A DNA stretch of 64,000 bases, taken from assembly GCA_934162365.1 (NCBI GenBank), contig CAKPIK010000004.1, positions 1 to 64,000 on the forward strand, given 5' to 3'. Position numbers and translations under genes: made by a program. Of this stretch, positions 45,757 to 54,732 are shown piece by piece (the first letter of the stretch is position 1; the number at the start of each line of letters is the position of its first letter). Below the pieces are notes generated by a model that searched no databases, was not told the DNA's origin, and saw nothing but the letters and a program-made list of their open reading frames with translations. Source of the stretch: an uncultured Clostridia bacterium. GTDB taxonomy: Bacteria > Bacillota > Clostridia > TANB77 > CAG-508.

Positions 45757-46395
45757 TTATTGGTTCAATAGTGTAAAACGATTTTTATCTTGTTTCTTTA
45801 TAATTCCATCTTCTTTTAATATTTTTATTTCTCTCATCATTGCACTTCTGTCTATGCTTAAGTAATCAGCTAAATCTGTAAGAGAAAAGGGAAGAGTAAA
45901 GGTTTTACTGAAATTATTTTCAGATAATACTCTAAAATATGAAAGTATTTTATCTCGTATAGTTTTCTTTGATAATAATTCAATTCTTAAATTTAAATCT
46001 GATATTTTAGTTAAAACTAGCTTAGGAAGACCAAGCAATAAAGTTTCATGGAACTTGCAGTTTTTCTTACATTTTTTTTCAAAAATATCATAGTTAAGCA
46101 TTAATATTTTAGTTTTTTCTCTTGCTTTAACAAATAGTTCATTATTAATATTTATTCTATAAAATATCTCTCCAAACACATCATATTTATTAAATTTCTC
46201 AACTATCATTTGATTTCCATCGAAGTCATATCTTATTAAATCTGCTGAACCTTCTAATAAAACGCAAAGCATATTTCTGTTTACTATATATGTAGTTATT
46301 ATTTCATTTTTAGCAAATTCTTTAACTTGACATGTGTCACAATTTTGCATTATTTCGTTTGAAAATTTTTCAATATCAAAAGTATTTCTTGCCAT
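45757..46395 (-). CDS. Crp/Fnr family transcription regulator
   Basis: Regulator of 212 residues: an N-terminal cyclic-nucleotide-binding-type beta-roll (about 22-125) with LLEGSADLIRYDFDG and FGEIF, a dimer helix, and a winged helix-turn-helix near the end (LTDLADYLSIDRSAMMREIKILKEDG). Cysteines C19, C22 (CDTC) and C109, C113 (CKKNCKFH) might bind metal or sense oxygen, though the C-x3-C-x-FH pattern is common in clostridial members. It is divergent from nrdD across a 322-base gap holding two copies of one palindrome, one over its own -35 box. It probably represses itself and controls nrdD (inferred). Confidence 0.88.
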   Translation of the reverse strand: MARNTFDIEKFSNEIMQNCDTCQVKEFAKNEIITTYIVNRNMLCVLLEGSADLIRYDFDGNQMIVEKFNKYDVFGEIFYRININNELFVKAREKTKILMLNYDIFEKKCKKNCKFHETLLLGLPKLVLTKISDLNLRIELLSKKTIRDKILSYFRVLSENNFSKTFTLPFSLTDLADYLSIDRSAMMREIKILKEDGIIKKQDKNRFTLLNQ

Positions 46396-46422
46396 AATAT
46401 AAATCTCCTTAAACTAACAATT

Positions 46423-46451
46423 ATTATACAATAAACTTGTTGCAAATGCAA
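46423..46451 (-). promoter_or_regulatory. Promoter of the crp/fnr gene
   Basis: On the minus strand TTGCAT (46451-46446), 17-base spacer and TATAAT (46428-46423). The -35 box lies inside the palindromic operator, so binding there should block initiation. Confidence 0.6.
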
Positions 46452-46455
46452 CAAG
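46436..46455. promoter_or_regulatory. Palindromic operator 1 (Crp/Fnr-type)
   Basis: Arms CTTGTTGCA (46436-46444) and TGCAACAAG (46447-46455) around AA. The core TGTTGCAAATGCAACA (46438-46453) recurs exactly at 46636-46651. Confidence 0.7.
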
Positions 46456-46635
46456 AATACATAAAAATTATATAAACAGTTATTTACAATATTTGCGTAA
46501 ATATGTTGAAATTGCTATATTTTTAAATTTAATATATTTGTAATAAATTAAGATTTTTTGTAATAAAAATGTAACAAAACAAAACAACCTACAAATAGGC
46601 GGAAAAAAATTAGTCAAAAAAACTTTTTGATATTT

Positions 46636-46651
46636 TGTTGCAAATGCAACA
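46636..46651. promoter_or_regulatory. Palindromic operator 2 (Crp/Fnr-type), nrdD activator position
   Basis: TGTTGCAAATGCAACA, identical to the core of operator 1. Its centre lies about 41.5 bases before the expected nrdD transcription start, the classic class II activator position, and no good -35 box is present there. Confidence 0.65.
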
Positions 46652-46670
46652 CAATACGAAAAAGTATTAT

Positions 46671-46678
46671 GGTATAAT
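46671..46678 (+). promoter_or_regulatory. nrdD -10 element
   Basis: TATAAT (46673-46678) preceded by TGG, an extended -10. The -35 region (CACAAT) is poor and overlaps the edge of operator 2, consistent with activator dependence. Confidence 0.55.
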
Positions 46679-46717
46679 ATATTCAAGTTTTAAGAGATAA
46701 GCAAGGGGGAGCAGGAA

Positions 46718-48874
46718 ATGAAAATAATCAAAAGAGATGGAACAATAGTTGATTATAATCCAGAAAAAATTAGAATAGCAATAAACAAAGCTAACAAAGA
46801 AGTAGACGAAAAGGATATGGCATCAGAAGAAGACATTAATAAAATTATAAAGTATATTGAAAAATTGAGAAAACAAAGAATATTAGTAGAAGATATTCAA
46901 GATATAATAGAACAAAAATTAATGGCTGCTGGTAAATATGATTTAGCTAAAAAATATATTACATATAGATATACTAGAGAATTAGTAAGAAAAGCAAATA
47001 CAACAGATCAATCAATAAAAGAATTAATTGATGGTGAAAGTGAATACTGGAATAATGAAAATTCTAACAAAAATGCAACAATTGTTACTACTCAAAGAGA
47101 TTATTTAGCAGGTATAACAAGTACAGATATAACTAGAAGATTTTTATTACCAGAAGATATTGTAAAAGCTCATGACGAAGGAATTATACATTTTCATGAT
47201 GCTGACTATTTTGCTCAAAATGCTTTACACAATTGTGACTTAATTAACTTAGAAGACATGCTACAAAATGGAACTAATATCAATGGTGTTATGATAGAAA
47301 AGCCTCATAAATTTTTAACTGCAATGACTATAGCTACTCAAATTATTACTGCTGTTACATCTAGCCAATATGGCGGTGCAACTGTTACAATGACTCATTT
47401 AGCTCCTTTTGTTAGAGAAAGTTATATAAGATATTTGAAAAAATATCAAGATAGAAAATTAAGCAAAGAACAATGCGAAAAATTTGCTAAAGAAGATTTA
47501 GCAAAGGAAATTAAAGACGGTGTTCAAACATTCCAATATCAAATTAATTCAATGACTACAACAAATGGACAATCACCATTTTTAAGTGTTTGCTTCTATT
47601 TAGGAGAAACAGAAGAGTATAAAGAAGAACTAGCAATGATAATAGAAGAATTCTTAAAACAAAGAATTGAAGGAATGAAGAATGAAAAAGGTGTATTTAT
47701 AACACCTGCATTCCCAAAACTTTTATATGTATTAGAAGAAGATAATATAAAAGAAGGTAGTAAATATTGGTATCTAACTGAACTTGCTGCAAAATGTACA
47801 GCAAAACGTATGGTACCAGATTATATATCTGAAAAGAAAATGCTAGAATATAAAATAGACAAAAACGGAAATGGAAATTGCTATCCTTGCATGGGATGTC
47901 GTTCATTCTTAACACCATATGTTGATCCAAAAACTAATAAACCAAAATATTATGGAAGATTTAACCAAGGAGTTGTAACAATAAACTTAGTAGATGTTGC
48001 TTTAACTTCTGGAAAAGATATGGATTTATTCTGGAAGGTTTATGAAGAAAGACTTGAACTATGTCATAGAGCATTACAAAAGAGACATGAAAGATTAAGC
48101 AAAGCTACAAGTGATGTTGCACCAATTTTATGGCAACATGGTGCTTTAGCAAGATTAGGTAAAGGTGAAAGCATTCACGATTTATTACATGGTGGATATT
48201 CAACAATTTCACTTGGATATGCTGGATTATATGAGTGCGTTAAATATATGACTGGACATAGCCATACAGATGGAGCTGAAGGAAAAAAATTCGGACTTGA
48301 AGTTATGCAAAAAATGAATGACAAATGTAATGAATGGAAAGAAGCAGAAAATATAGATTACAGTGTATATGGAACACCAATTGAATCTACAACATATAAA
48401 TTTGCTAAATGCTTAAAACATAGATTTGGTATAATAAAAGGTATTACAGATAGAGATTATATTACAAATTCATATCATATACCTGTATTCGAAGAGATTG
48501 ATGCTTTTTCAAAATTAAAATTAGAAAGCGAATTCCAAAGATTAAGTCCTGGTGGAGCAATTTCATATGTTGAAACACCAAACTTACAAAATAACTTAGA
48601 AGTTGTAATTCAAATAATTAAATTTATATATGATAATATTATGTATGCAGAACTTAATACTAAATCAGATTACTGCCAAAAATGTGGTTATGATGGGGAA
48701 ATTTTAATTGATGATGATTTAGAATGGTATTGTCCTAACTGTGGTAACAGAGATCATGCTACATTAAATGTTGCAAGAAGAACCTGTGGATATATTGGAA
48801 GTAACTTCTGGAATAAAGGAAGAACACAAGAAATTAAAGAAAGAGTTTTACATATTGATAACAAGGATGACTAA
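46718..48874 (+). CDS. nrdD: Anaerobic (class III) ribonucleoside-triphosphate reductase
   Basis: Glycyl-radical enzyme that makes deoxynucleotides without oxygen, 718 residues. ATP-cone at about 1-95 (IIKRDGTIVDYNPEKI), barrel with the thiyl cysteines C173 (HNCDLINLEDM) and C394 (CMGCRSFL), a C-terminal zinc site (YCQKCGYDGEI and WYCPNCG) and the glycyl radical G691 in RRTCGYIGS. It acts with NrdG encoded 28 bases downstream. The upstream palindrome suggests control by the divergent Crp/Fnr protein. ATG 46718 follows GGGGGAG. Confidence 0.97.
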   Translation: MKIIKRDGTIVDYNPEKIRIAINKANKEVDEKDMASEEDINKIIKYIEKLRKQRILVEDIQDIIEQKLMAAGKYDLAKKYITYRYTRELVRKANTTDQSIKELIDGESEYWNNENSNKNATIVTTQRDYLAGITSTDITRRFLLPEDIVKAHDEGIIHFHDADYFAQNALHNCDLINLEDMLQNGTNINGVMIEKPHKFLTAMTIATQIITAVTSSQYGGATVTMTHLAPFVRESYIRYLKKYQDRKLSKEQCEKFAKEDLAKEIKDGVQTFQYQINSMTTTNGQSPFLSVCFYLGETEEYKEELAMIIEEFLKQRIEGMKNEKGVFITPAFPKLLYVLEEDNIKEGSKYWYLTELAAKCTAKRMVPDYISEKKMLEYKIDKNGNGNCYPCMGCRSFLTPYVDPKTNKPKYYGRFNQGVVTINLVDVALTSGKDMDLFWKVYEERLELCHRALQKRHERLSKATSDVAPILWQHGALARLGKGESIHDLLHGGYSTISLGYAGLYECVKYMTGHSHTDGAEGKKFGLEVMQKMNDKCNEWKEAENIDYSVYGTPIESTTYKFAKCLKHRFGIIKGITDRDYITNSYHIPVFEEIDAFSKLKLESEFQRLSPGGAISYVETPNLQNNLEVVIQIIKFIYDNIMYAELNTKSDYCQKCGYDGEILIDDDLEWYCPNCGNRDHATLNVARRTCGYIGSNFWNKGRTQEIKERVLHIDNKDD

Positions 48875-48902
48875 ATAAAAATTAGAAAAGGGATGAACTC
48901 TT

Positions 48903-49397
48903 ATGAGATATAATAAAATCAGAAAAATGGATATATCAGATGGACCAGGTGTAAGAGTATCTATATTTACACAAGGGTGCAGTTTTAATTGCAAAAATTG
49001 TTTCAATCAGGAAACACATGATTTTAATGGTGGAAAAGAATTTAATGATGAAACATTAAATCATGTTTTAGATTTATGTGCTAATGATCATATTGAAGGT
49101 TTATCTATTTTAGGTGGAGAACCTATGCATCCTCAAAATATTGAAGGAACTACAAAACTTGCTAAAGCATTCAAAGAAAAATTTCCAAATAAAAGCTTAT
49201 GGGCTTGGTCTGGTTATTTATTTGATAAAGACTTAAAAGATAAAGAGATTGCTAAATATCTTGATGTAATAGTTGATGGAAGATATGAAGATGATTTGAG
49301 AAATCCAAAATTAAAATGGAAAGGTTCTGCAAATCAAAGAGTCATAGATGTTCAAAAAAGTTTAGCAGATTCCCAAATTGTATTATTTAAAGATTAA
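48903..49397 (+). CDS. nrdG: Anaerobic ribonucleotide reductase activase NrdG
   Basis: Radical SAM enzyme that installs the glycyl radical on NrdD; 164 residues, usual length. The iron-sulfur motif CxxxCxxC is C26-SFN-C30-KN-C33 in TQGCSFNCKNCFN, followed by the glycine-rich SILGGEPMH for SAM binding and WAWSGYLF. It sits right after nrdD and ends in a terminator that overlaps the start of the open frame of a second nrdD-like gene. Confidence 0.96.
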   Translation: MRYNKIRKMDISDGPGVRVSIFTQGCSFNCKNCFNQETHDFNGGKEFNDETLNHVLDLCANDHIEGLSILGGEPMHPQNIEGTTKLAKAFKEKFPNKSLWAWSGYLFDKDLKDKEIAKYLDVIVDGRYEDDLRNPKLKWKGSANQRVIDVQKSLADSQIVLFKD

Positions 49398-49407
49398 TAA
49401 AAAATTT

Positions 49408-49440
49408 AAAAGAGCTGCTATATATGTTTGTAGCTCTTTT
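49408..49440 (+). terminator. Intrinsic terminator after nrdG
   Basis: AAAAGAGCT (49408-49416) pairs with AGCTCTTTT (49432-49440), extended by a G-U and a C-G pair, followed by ATTTT. Confidence 0.65.
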
Positions 49441-49461
49441 ATTTTAAAAAGGAGAAAATTT

Positions 49462-51378
49462 GTGAAAGTAATTAAAAGAGATGGAAGAGCTGTCGATTTT
49501 GATAGAAAAAAGATAGAAATTGCAATTAGCAAAGCCAATAAAGAAGTAATTGATAAAGAAAAAGCAACTAATCAGGAAATAAAGGATATTGTAAATTATA
49601 TAGAATCCTTAGGCAAAAAGAGAATGCTAGTAGAAGATATTCAAGATATAATAGAACAAAAATTAATGGAATTTAAAAGGTATGATTTAGCGAAAAAATA
49701 TATAGTATACAGATATACTAGAGCATTAGTAAGAAAACAAAATACAACAGATGAATCAATATTAGGTATGATTAGAAATGATAGTAAAGAAAAATATGAA
49801 GAAAAACTATGCTTTGCATCTGCACAAAGAGATTATATAGCAGGTGAGGTTTCTAGAGATTTAACAAATAGACTTTTATTACCTGAAAAAATAACTAAAG
49901 CTGATCAAGATGGGATACTTCATTTCCATAATACAGAATATTTTATTCAGCCAATAATAAATTGTTCACTAATAAATATTGCTGATATGCTAGATAACGG
50001 AACAGTAATTAATAATATAATGATTGAAACTCCTAAAAGCTTTAAAGTGGCATGCATAGTAACAAGCCAGATTATTGCAACTATAGCTAGTAGTCAGTAT
50101 GGGGGACAATCAATAGATTTGATGCATTTAGGAAAATATGTTAGAAAAAGTTATGTGAAAATAAAGACTAAACTTGAGCAGATTTTAAAAAAACAATTAT
50201 CTAATGATGATATAGAAAATATAACTAATGAAATGCTAAGAGAAGAAATCAGTAATGGAATACAAACCATTTTTTATCAATTAAATACTCTTATAACTAA
50301 TAATAGATGTGAACCATTTATAACATTATTTTTGCATTTAGACCAAGATGATAAATATATAAAAGAAAATGCAATGTTAATAGAAGAAATATTAAAACAG
50401 AGATTAAAAGGAATTAAAAATGGGGATGGAATAAATATAACTCCTAAATTTCCTAAAATAGTATATGTATTAGATGAAAATAATAATCTAAATGGAAATA
50501 AATACGATTATTTAACTAAACTTGCAATGCAATGCACAATTAATGGGAAAAATTTATCATATATCTCTGCGAAAAAAATGAGAGAGAATTACGAAGGAAA
50601 TTTATTTAGTCCATGTGGAGCACAAAATTTTTTACAACCATGGAAAGACGAAAACGGCAATTTTAAATTTGAAGGAAGATTTAATCAGGGAATTGTAACT
50701 ATTAATCTACCTCAAATAGCAATTGTTTCTGATGGAAATGAAGATGAGTTCTGGAAAGAACTTGAAGAAAGGTTAGAGCTATGTAAGGATGCACTAATGT
50801 GTAGACATTATTCATTACTAGGTACATATACAGATATTAGTCCAATACATTGGCAACATGGTGCAATTGCAAGATTGGATAAAGGTGAAAAGATAGATAA
50901 ATTATTAAAAGATGGATATTCGAGTTTATCATTAGGATATGTTGGAATATATGAGACAACTAAATTAATGACAGGCATGTCAAGTACAACAAAACAAGGA
51001 CATGACTTTGCAATAAAGTTATTAAAAAGAATAAATAAAACAGTTAATAAATGGAAAAATGAAACAGGACTTGGATTTGTTTTATATGGTAATTCAAAAG
51101 AAGGCCTATGTAAAAAATTTGCTTTAATAGATAAAGAAAGATTTGGAACTATACAAGATATTACAGATAAAGGCTTTTATACTAATTCATATCATGTAAA
51201 TCAACTAGAAAATATTGATATATTTGAAAAACTTAAGTTTGAAAGTGAGTTTCAAGATATTTCTATTGGAGGAAGCATAGAAACTATAAATATTAAAGAT
51301 ATCAATAACAGTGAATTAGAAAAAATAATTAAATATTTATACGATAATATTCAATATGCAGAAATTAATGTAAAATAA
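49462..51378 (+). CDS. NrdD paralogue lacking the zinc and glycyl-radical domain
   Basis: Close relative of the NrdD encoded just upstream, 638 residues. GTG 49462 follows AAAGGAG with proper spacing; earlier in-frame codons lack a ribosome site and include the nrdG terminator. It keeps the ATP-cone (VIKRDGRAVDF) and first cysteine C168 (INCSLINIADM). It does not keep the second thiyl cysteine: MGCRSFL becomes CGAQNFL with alanine at the aligned place (A387, C385 beside it). It ends in YLYDNIQYAEINVK, exactly where the zinc finger and RTCGYIG loop would begin, and a clean terminator follows. It cannot be a normal class III reductase; an allosteric or regulatory partner is possible. Confidence 0.85.
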   Translation: MKVIKRDGRAVDFDRKKIEIAISKANKEVIDKEKATNQEIKDIVNYIESLGKKRMLVEDIQDIIEQKLMEFKRYDLAKKYIVYRYTRALVRKQNTTDESILGMIRNDSKEKYEEKLCFASAQRDYIAGEVSRDLTNRLLLPEKITKADQDGILHFHNTEYFIQPIINCSLINIADMLDNGTVINNIMIETPKSFKVACIVTSQIIATIASSQYGGQSIDLMHLGKYVRKSYVKIKTKLEQILKKQLSNDDIENITNEMLREEISNGIQTIFYQLNTLITNNRCEPFITLFLHLDQDDKYIKENAMLIEEILKQRLKGIKNGDGINITPKFPKIVYVLDENNNLNGNKYDYLTKLAMQCTINGKNLSYISAKKMRENYEGNLFSPCGAQNFLQPWKDENGNFKFEGRFNQGIVTINLPQIAIVSDGNEDEFWKELEERLELCKDALMCRHYSLLGTYTDISPIHWQHGAIARLDKGEKIDKLLKDGYSSLSLGYVGIYETTKLMTGMSSTTKQGHDFAIKLLKRINKTVNKWKNETGLGFVLYGNSKEGLCKKFALIDKERFGTIQDITDKGFYTNSYHVNQLENIDIFEKLKFESEFQDISIGGSIETINIKDINNSELEKIIKYLYDNIQYAEINVK

Positions 51379-51384
51379 ATTATT

Positions 51385-51418
51385 AAGGAACATATATTTA
51401 ATATATATGTTCCTTTTT
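51385..51418 (+). terminator. Intrinsic terminator after the NrdD paralogue
   Basis: AAGGAACATATAT (51385-51397) pairs with ATATATGTTCCTT (51403-51415), then TTT. Confidence 0.8.
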
Positions 51419-51480
51419 GTAATAAAAATATTCTTCTATAATATACTTTATTAAAATATATTATAGGAGATATTAATAAA

Positions 51481-51708
51481 ATGAATTTATCAGATTTGAA
51501 AATCGGACAAGTTGGAATGATTACTAGAATAAATATGCCTAAAGGCGAACTTAAAAGGCACTTATTAGATATGGGGTTTACAAAAGGGGTAAAGGTTAAA
51601 ATAAAAAGAATTGCTCCAACGGGTGATCCTATTAATGTAGAACTTAGAGGATATGAAATTGCTATTAGAAAAGATGATTTAAAACAAATCGAGGTGAGTA
51701 TAGTATGA
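51481..51708 (+). CDS. feoA: Ferrous iron transport protein A
   Basis: Small SH3-like cytosolic protein of 75 residues that assists FeoB. The conserved pattern MNLSDLKIGQVGMITRI and LLDMGFTKGVKVKIKRIAPTGDP is seen, with the usual C-terminal GYEIAIRKDD. It overlaps feoB by four bases (ATGA), implying coupled translation. Iron(II) uptake fits an anaerobe and the adjacent radical enzymes that need iron-sulfur clusters. Confidence 0.93.
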   Translation: MNLSDLKIGQVGMITRINMPKGELKRHLLDMGFTKGVKVKIKRIAPTGDPINVELRGYEIAIRKDDLKQIEVSIV

Positions 51709-53792
51709 AAATTGCATTAATAGGTAATCAAAATAGCGGAAAAACTACCCTTTTTAATTGCTTAACTGGAATGAATAACAAGGTAGGGAATTGGCCTGGA
51801 GTTACAATTGAAAAAAAGGTTGGATTAATTAAAGGAACAAATTATGAATTAATAGATTTACCAGGTATTTATTCATTAAGTCCATATAGTATAGAAGAAA
51901 GAATATCAAGAGATTTCATAATTGAAGAAAAGCCTGATGTTATTATAAATATAATAGATGCAACAAGTATAGAAAGGAGTTTATATTTAACTACTCAATT
52001 GTTAGAATTAGATTGTAAAGTAATTATTGCATTAAATATGGTAGATATTTTAGAAAATAAAGGAATATCAATTAATGAAAATGGTCTTGAGAAAGCATTT
52101 GGGACAAGTGTAATAAAAATATCAGCTTTAAAAGAAATAGGAATTAAAGATTTAATAAAAGGAATAAAACTACCAAATAAAAAAGGTACAAATAAATTAA
52201 AAATATTTGATACCAATTTAGAAAATATAATAACTAATACAGAACATAAATTGGATAAAGATACAAAAAATAAGAGGTTTATTGCTATAAAATTATTGGA
52301 AGGCGATAAATATTTTAATAAAAATAATTTAATAAATCATTATAGTGATACAGATTTTGAGGAAATAATTGCAACCCAAAGATATCAATACATAGAAAAT
52401 ATATTAACTTTAAATTTAAGGAAAAATAATAATATTAAAAATATAACGGATAAAATAGATAAAATACTTTTAAATAAATATATAGCTTTTCCAATATTTA
52501 TTTGTATTATGTTTTTAGTGTATTATATTTCTGTTGGAGTTATTGGAACATATACAACTGATTTAATAGAGGAATTAATATTAAAAGTAAAAATTGATAT
52601 AGGAATTTTGCTGAAAAATATAGGAATTTCAAATTGTCTTAATAGTTTAATTGTTGATGGTATTATAACTGGAATAGGAGCAGTGTTAGGTTTTATTCCT
52701 CAATTAATAATATTGTTTTTATGCATATCTTTATTAGAAACAACAGGTTATATGTCTAGAATTGCTTTTTTATTAGATAATACTTTTAGAAAGATTGGAT
52801 TAAGTGGCAAAAGTATAATACCATTTATTATTGGTTCTGGTTGTAGTGTTCCGGGCATAACTGGGACACGAATAATTGAAAATGAAAAAGAACGAGAACT
52901 TACAATACTTCTTACACCATTTATTCCGTGTAGTGCAAAAATACCAATAATTGCTTTATTTGCAGGATATTTTTTCCCTGAAAATGCTGGAATAGTTTCT
53001 GCATCTTTATATTTTATATCAATTTTAATTATAATATTTAGTGCTTTAATTATAAAAAAATTCACAAATAAAAATACTTCTAATACTTATATAGTAGAAC
53101 TTCCAGAATATAAACTTCCTAATATAAAATATATTATAAAAGACATTACAGACAAGGTTACAGCTTTTATTAAAAGAGCAGGAACAATAATATTGCTTTG
53201 TTCGATAATTATATGGTTTTTAGTATCATTTTCTTTTAAAATGGAATATGGAATTAATATAAGTGAAAGTATACTTGCTACAATTGGCAGGAAAATATCT
53301 TGGTTATTTAAACCTATAATAGGGGCAAATAGTTGGGAAGCAACAGTATCAGCAATTCAAGGCTTAGTAGCTAAAGAACAAGTAGTGTCTTCAATAAATG
53401 TTATAAGTGGATTATCAGACAATGGTAATATTTTTGCAAAAGGCAGTGCATTTGGATTTTTTAAACCTTCTTCTGCTTATGCATTTATGATATTTAATTT
53501 ATTTTCTGCACCTTGTTTTGGAGCAATAGGAGCAATGAAACAAGAATTAAGAAGTTATAAAAAATTATTTAATGCTTTATTATTTCAAACTTGCACTGCT
53601 TGGCTTTTTTCAACAACTATTTATCAAGTTTGGAATAGAATTGAAAACAAAAGTATAAATCTAATAAATATTATTTTTATATTACTATTAGTTTCAATTA
53701 TTATAGAGATAATAAAAACAATCAAGAAAAATACAAAATGCATATTTTGCCCATATTCCAAAAGCTGTAATAATGTAAAATCCCCTTTGTAA
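51705..53792 (+). CDS. feoB: Ferrous iron transport protein B
   Basis: Fe(II) uptake GTPase and channel of 695 residues. The cytosolic G domain starts GNQNSGKTTLFN (7-18), then DLPGIYSLSPYS (G3) and NMVD (G4). The membrane part has about eleven helices with two inverted Gate-like motifs (GSGCSVPGITGTRIIE and LFSAPCFGAIGAMK). The C-terminus carries a cysteine cluster, KCIFCPYSKSC, typical of one FeoB subgroup. feoA overlaps its start. Confidence 0.96.
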   Translation: MKIALIGNQNSGKTTLFNCLTGMNNKVGNWPGVTIEKKVGLIKGTNYELIDLPGIYSLSPYSIEERISRDFIIEEKPDVIINIIDATSIERSLYLTTQLLELDCKVIIALNMVDILENKGISINENGLEKAFGTSVIKISALKEIGIKDLIKGIKLPNKKGTNKLKIFDTNLENIITNTEHKLDKDTKNKRFIAIKLLEGDKYFNKNNLINHYSDTDFEEIIATQRYQYIENILTLNLRKNNNIKNITDKIDKILLNKYIAFPIFICIMFLVYYISVGVIGTYTTDLIEELILKVKIDIGILLKNIGISNCLNSLIVDGIITGIGAVLGFIPQLIILFLCISLLETTGYMSRIAFLLDNTFRKIGLSGKSIIPFIIGSGCSVPGITGTRIIENEKERELTILLTPFIPCSAKIPIIALFAGYFFPENAGIVSASLYFISILIIIFSALIIKKFTNKNTSNTYIVELPEYKLPNIKYIIKDITDKVTAFIKRAGTIILLCSIIIWFLVSFSFKMEYGINISESILATIGRKISWLFKPIIGANSWEATVSAIQGLVAKEQVVSSINVISGLSDNGNIFAKGSAFGFFKPSSAYAFMIFNLFSAPCFGAIGAMKQELRSYKKLFNALLFQTCTAWLFSTTIYQVWNRIENKSINLINIIFILLLVSIIIEIIKTIKKNTKCIFCPYSKSCNNVKSPL

Positions 53793-53810
53793 TTTATAAA
53801 AGGGGATTTA
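53779..53810. terminator. Bidirectional terminator between feoB and sigK
   Basis: AAATCCCCTTT (53779-53789) pairs with AAAGGGGATTT (53800-53810). The feoB stop (53790-53792) is in the loop; sigK, on the opposite strand, ends 8 bases beyond. Confidence 0.8.
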
Positions 53811-53817
53811 TTATCGT

Positions 53818-54516
53818 TTATTCTTTAATTACTTCTGCTAATTTGTTAATTGCCTTTGTTTCTATTCTGGAGACATAAGATCTACTTATTCCAAGATCTT
53901 TTGCAATTTCATGTTGAGTTCTTGGACGTATTCCGCCAAGTCCAAATCTAAGCTTTAATATATTAATTTCTCTATCTTTTAAAACTTCTTTCATTTTATT
54001 ATATAATTCTTTAATTTTTAATTTTAAATCAATTTCATCATCAACGCACATTTCTTCTTTTTCAATTACATCTAATAATGTTATTTCGTTATCATCTTTA
54101 TCCTTACCAATTGCCTCATTTAAGAAAACTTCGGCTTTAGTTTTTTTGCTAGTTCGTATAAACATTAATATTTCATTATCTATACATCTAGCAGCATATG
54201 TAGCTAATTTAATATTTTTACTATTATCAAAACTGTTAATAGCTTTAATTAGACCAATTGATCCGATTGAGATTAGATCATCTTGACTTATATTAGTGGT
54301 TATATATTTTTTACTAACATGAGCTACAAGTCTTAAATTTCTTTCAATTAATATATTTCTTGCTTCAGTGCTCCCATTCTTCATTTGTTCTAAATAAATT
54401 TTTTCTTCTTCTTGAGATAATGGCTCTGGAAATAAAGCATTTCCTTGGATATAACCTAATGCTATTACAGCTGATTTTAAAAATAATAAAAAACCAGAAA
54501 AAAAAGAAATGAACAA
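53818..54516 (-). CDS. sigK: RNA polymerase sigma-K factor
   Basis: Late mother-cell sporulation sigma factor, 232 residues. TTG 54516 follows AGGGGG and gives a hydrophobic N-terminus (FISFFSGFLLFLKSAVIALG) that resembles the pro-sequence removed by SpoIVFB. Region 2 is EARNILIERNLRLVAHVSKKY and DLISIGSIGLIKAINSFD with KLATYAARCIDNEIL; region 4 ends TQHEIAKDLGISRSYVSRIE. The gene is in one piece with no skin-type insertion. It ends convergently with feoB. It would direct genes such as the dipicolinate synthase near the end of the window. Confidence 0.92.
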   Translation of the reverse strand: MFISFFSGFLLFLKSAVIALGYIQGNALFPEPLSQEEEKIYLEQMKNGSTEARNILIERNLRLVAHVSKKYITTNISQDDLISIGSIGLIKAINSFDNSKNIKLATYAARCIDNEILMFIRTSKKTKAEVFLNEAIGKDKDDNEITLLDVIEKEEMCVDDEIDLKLKIKELYNKMKEVLKDREINILKLRFGLGGIRPRTQHEIAKDLGISRSYVSRIETKAINKLAEVIKE

Positions 54517-54672
54517 TACAAAAACCCCCTAATTGTTATATATAAGGCAAGTGAAAGCAATGTATAAATTATAAAATTGCTTTGTTCTGTGTTATAACTA
54601 AAGTATATGTAAATATAAGAAAATAGTGCATGACCAGTAAAAATAATATTTATAATACAAACCTTAAAGTGC

Positions 54673-54701
54673 TTGAAATTAGATGTATTATATAATATAA
54701 T
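54673..54701 (+). promoter_or_regulatory. prfB promoter
   Basis: TTGAAA (54673-54678), 17-base spacer, TATAAT (54696-54701), 31 bases before the start. Confidence 0.7.
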
Positions 54702-54732
54702 ATTTTTAATATAAATTTAGGGAGAGAAAACA

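Noticed and set aside
46490..46530. Second palindrome ATATTT-GCGT-AAATAT between the regulator and nrdD
   Set aside because: Imperfect beyond six bases per arm and unlike the NrdR box; not distinguishable from chance in this AT-rich DNA.
54602..54634. Sigma-E-like promoter on the minus strand before sigK (GTCATGC ... CATATACT)
   Set aside because: The 18-base spacing does not fit and similar AT-rich matches are common nearby.
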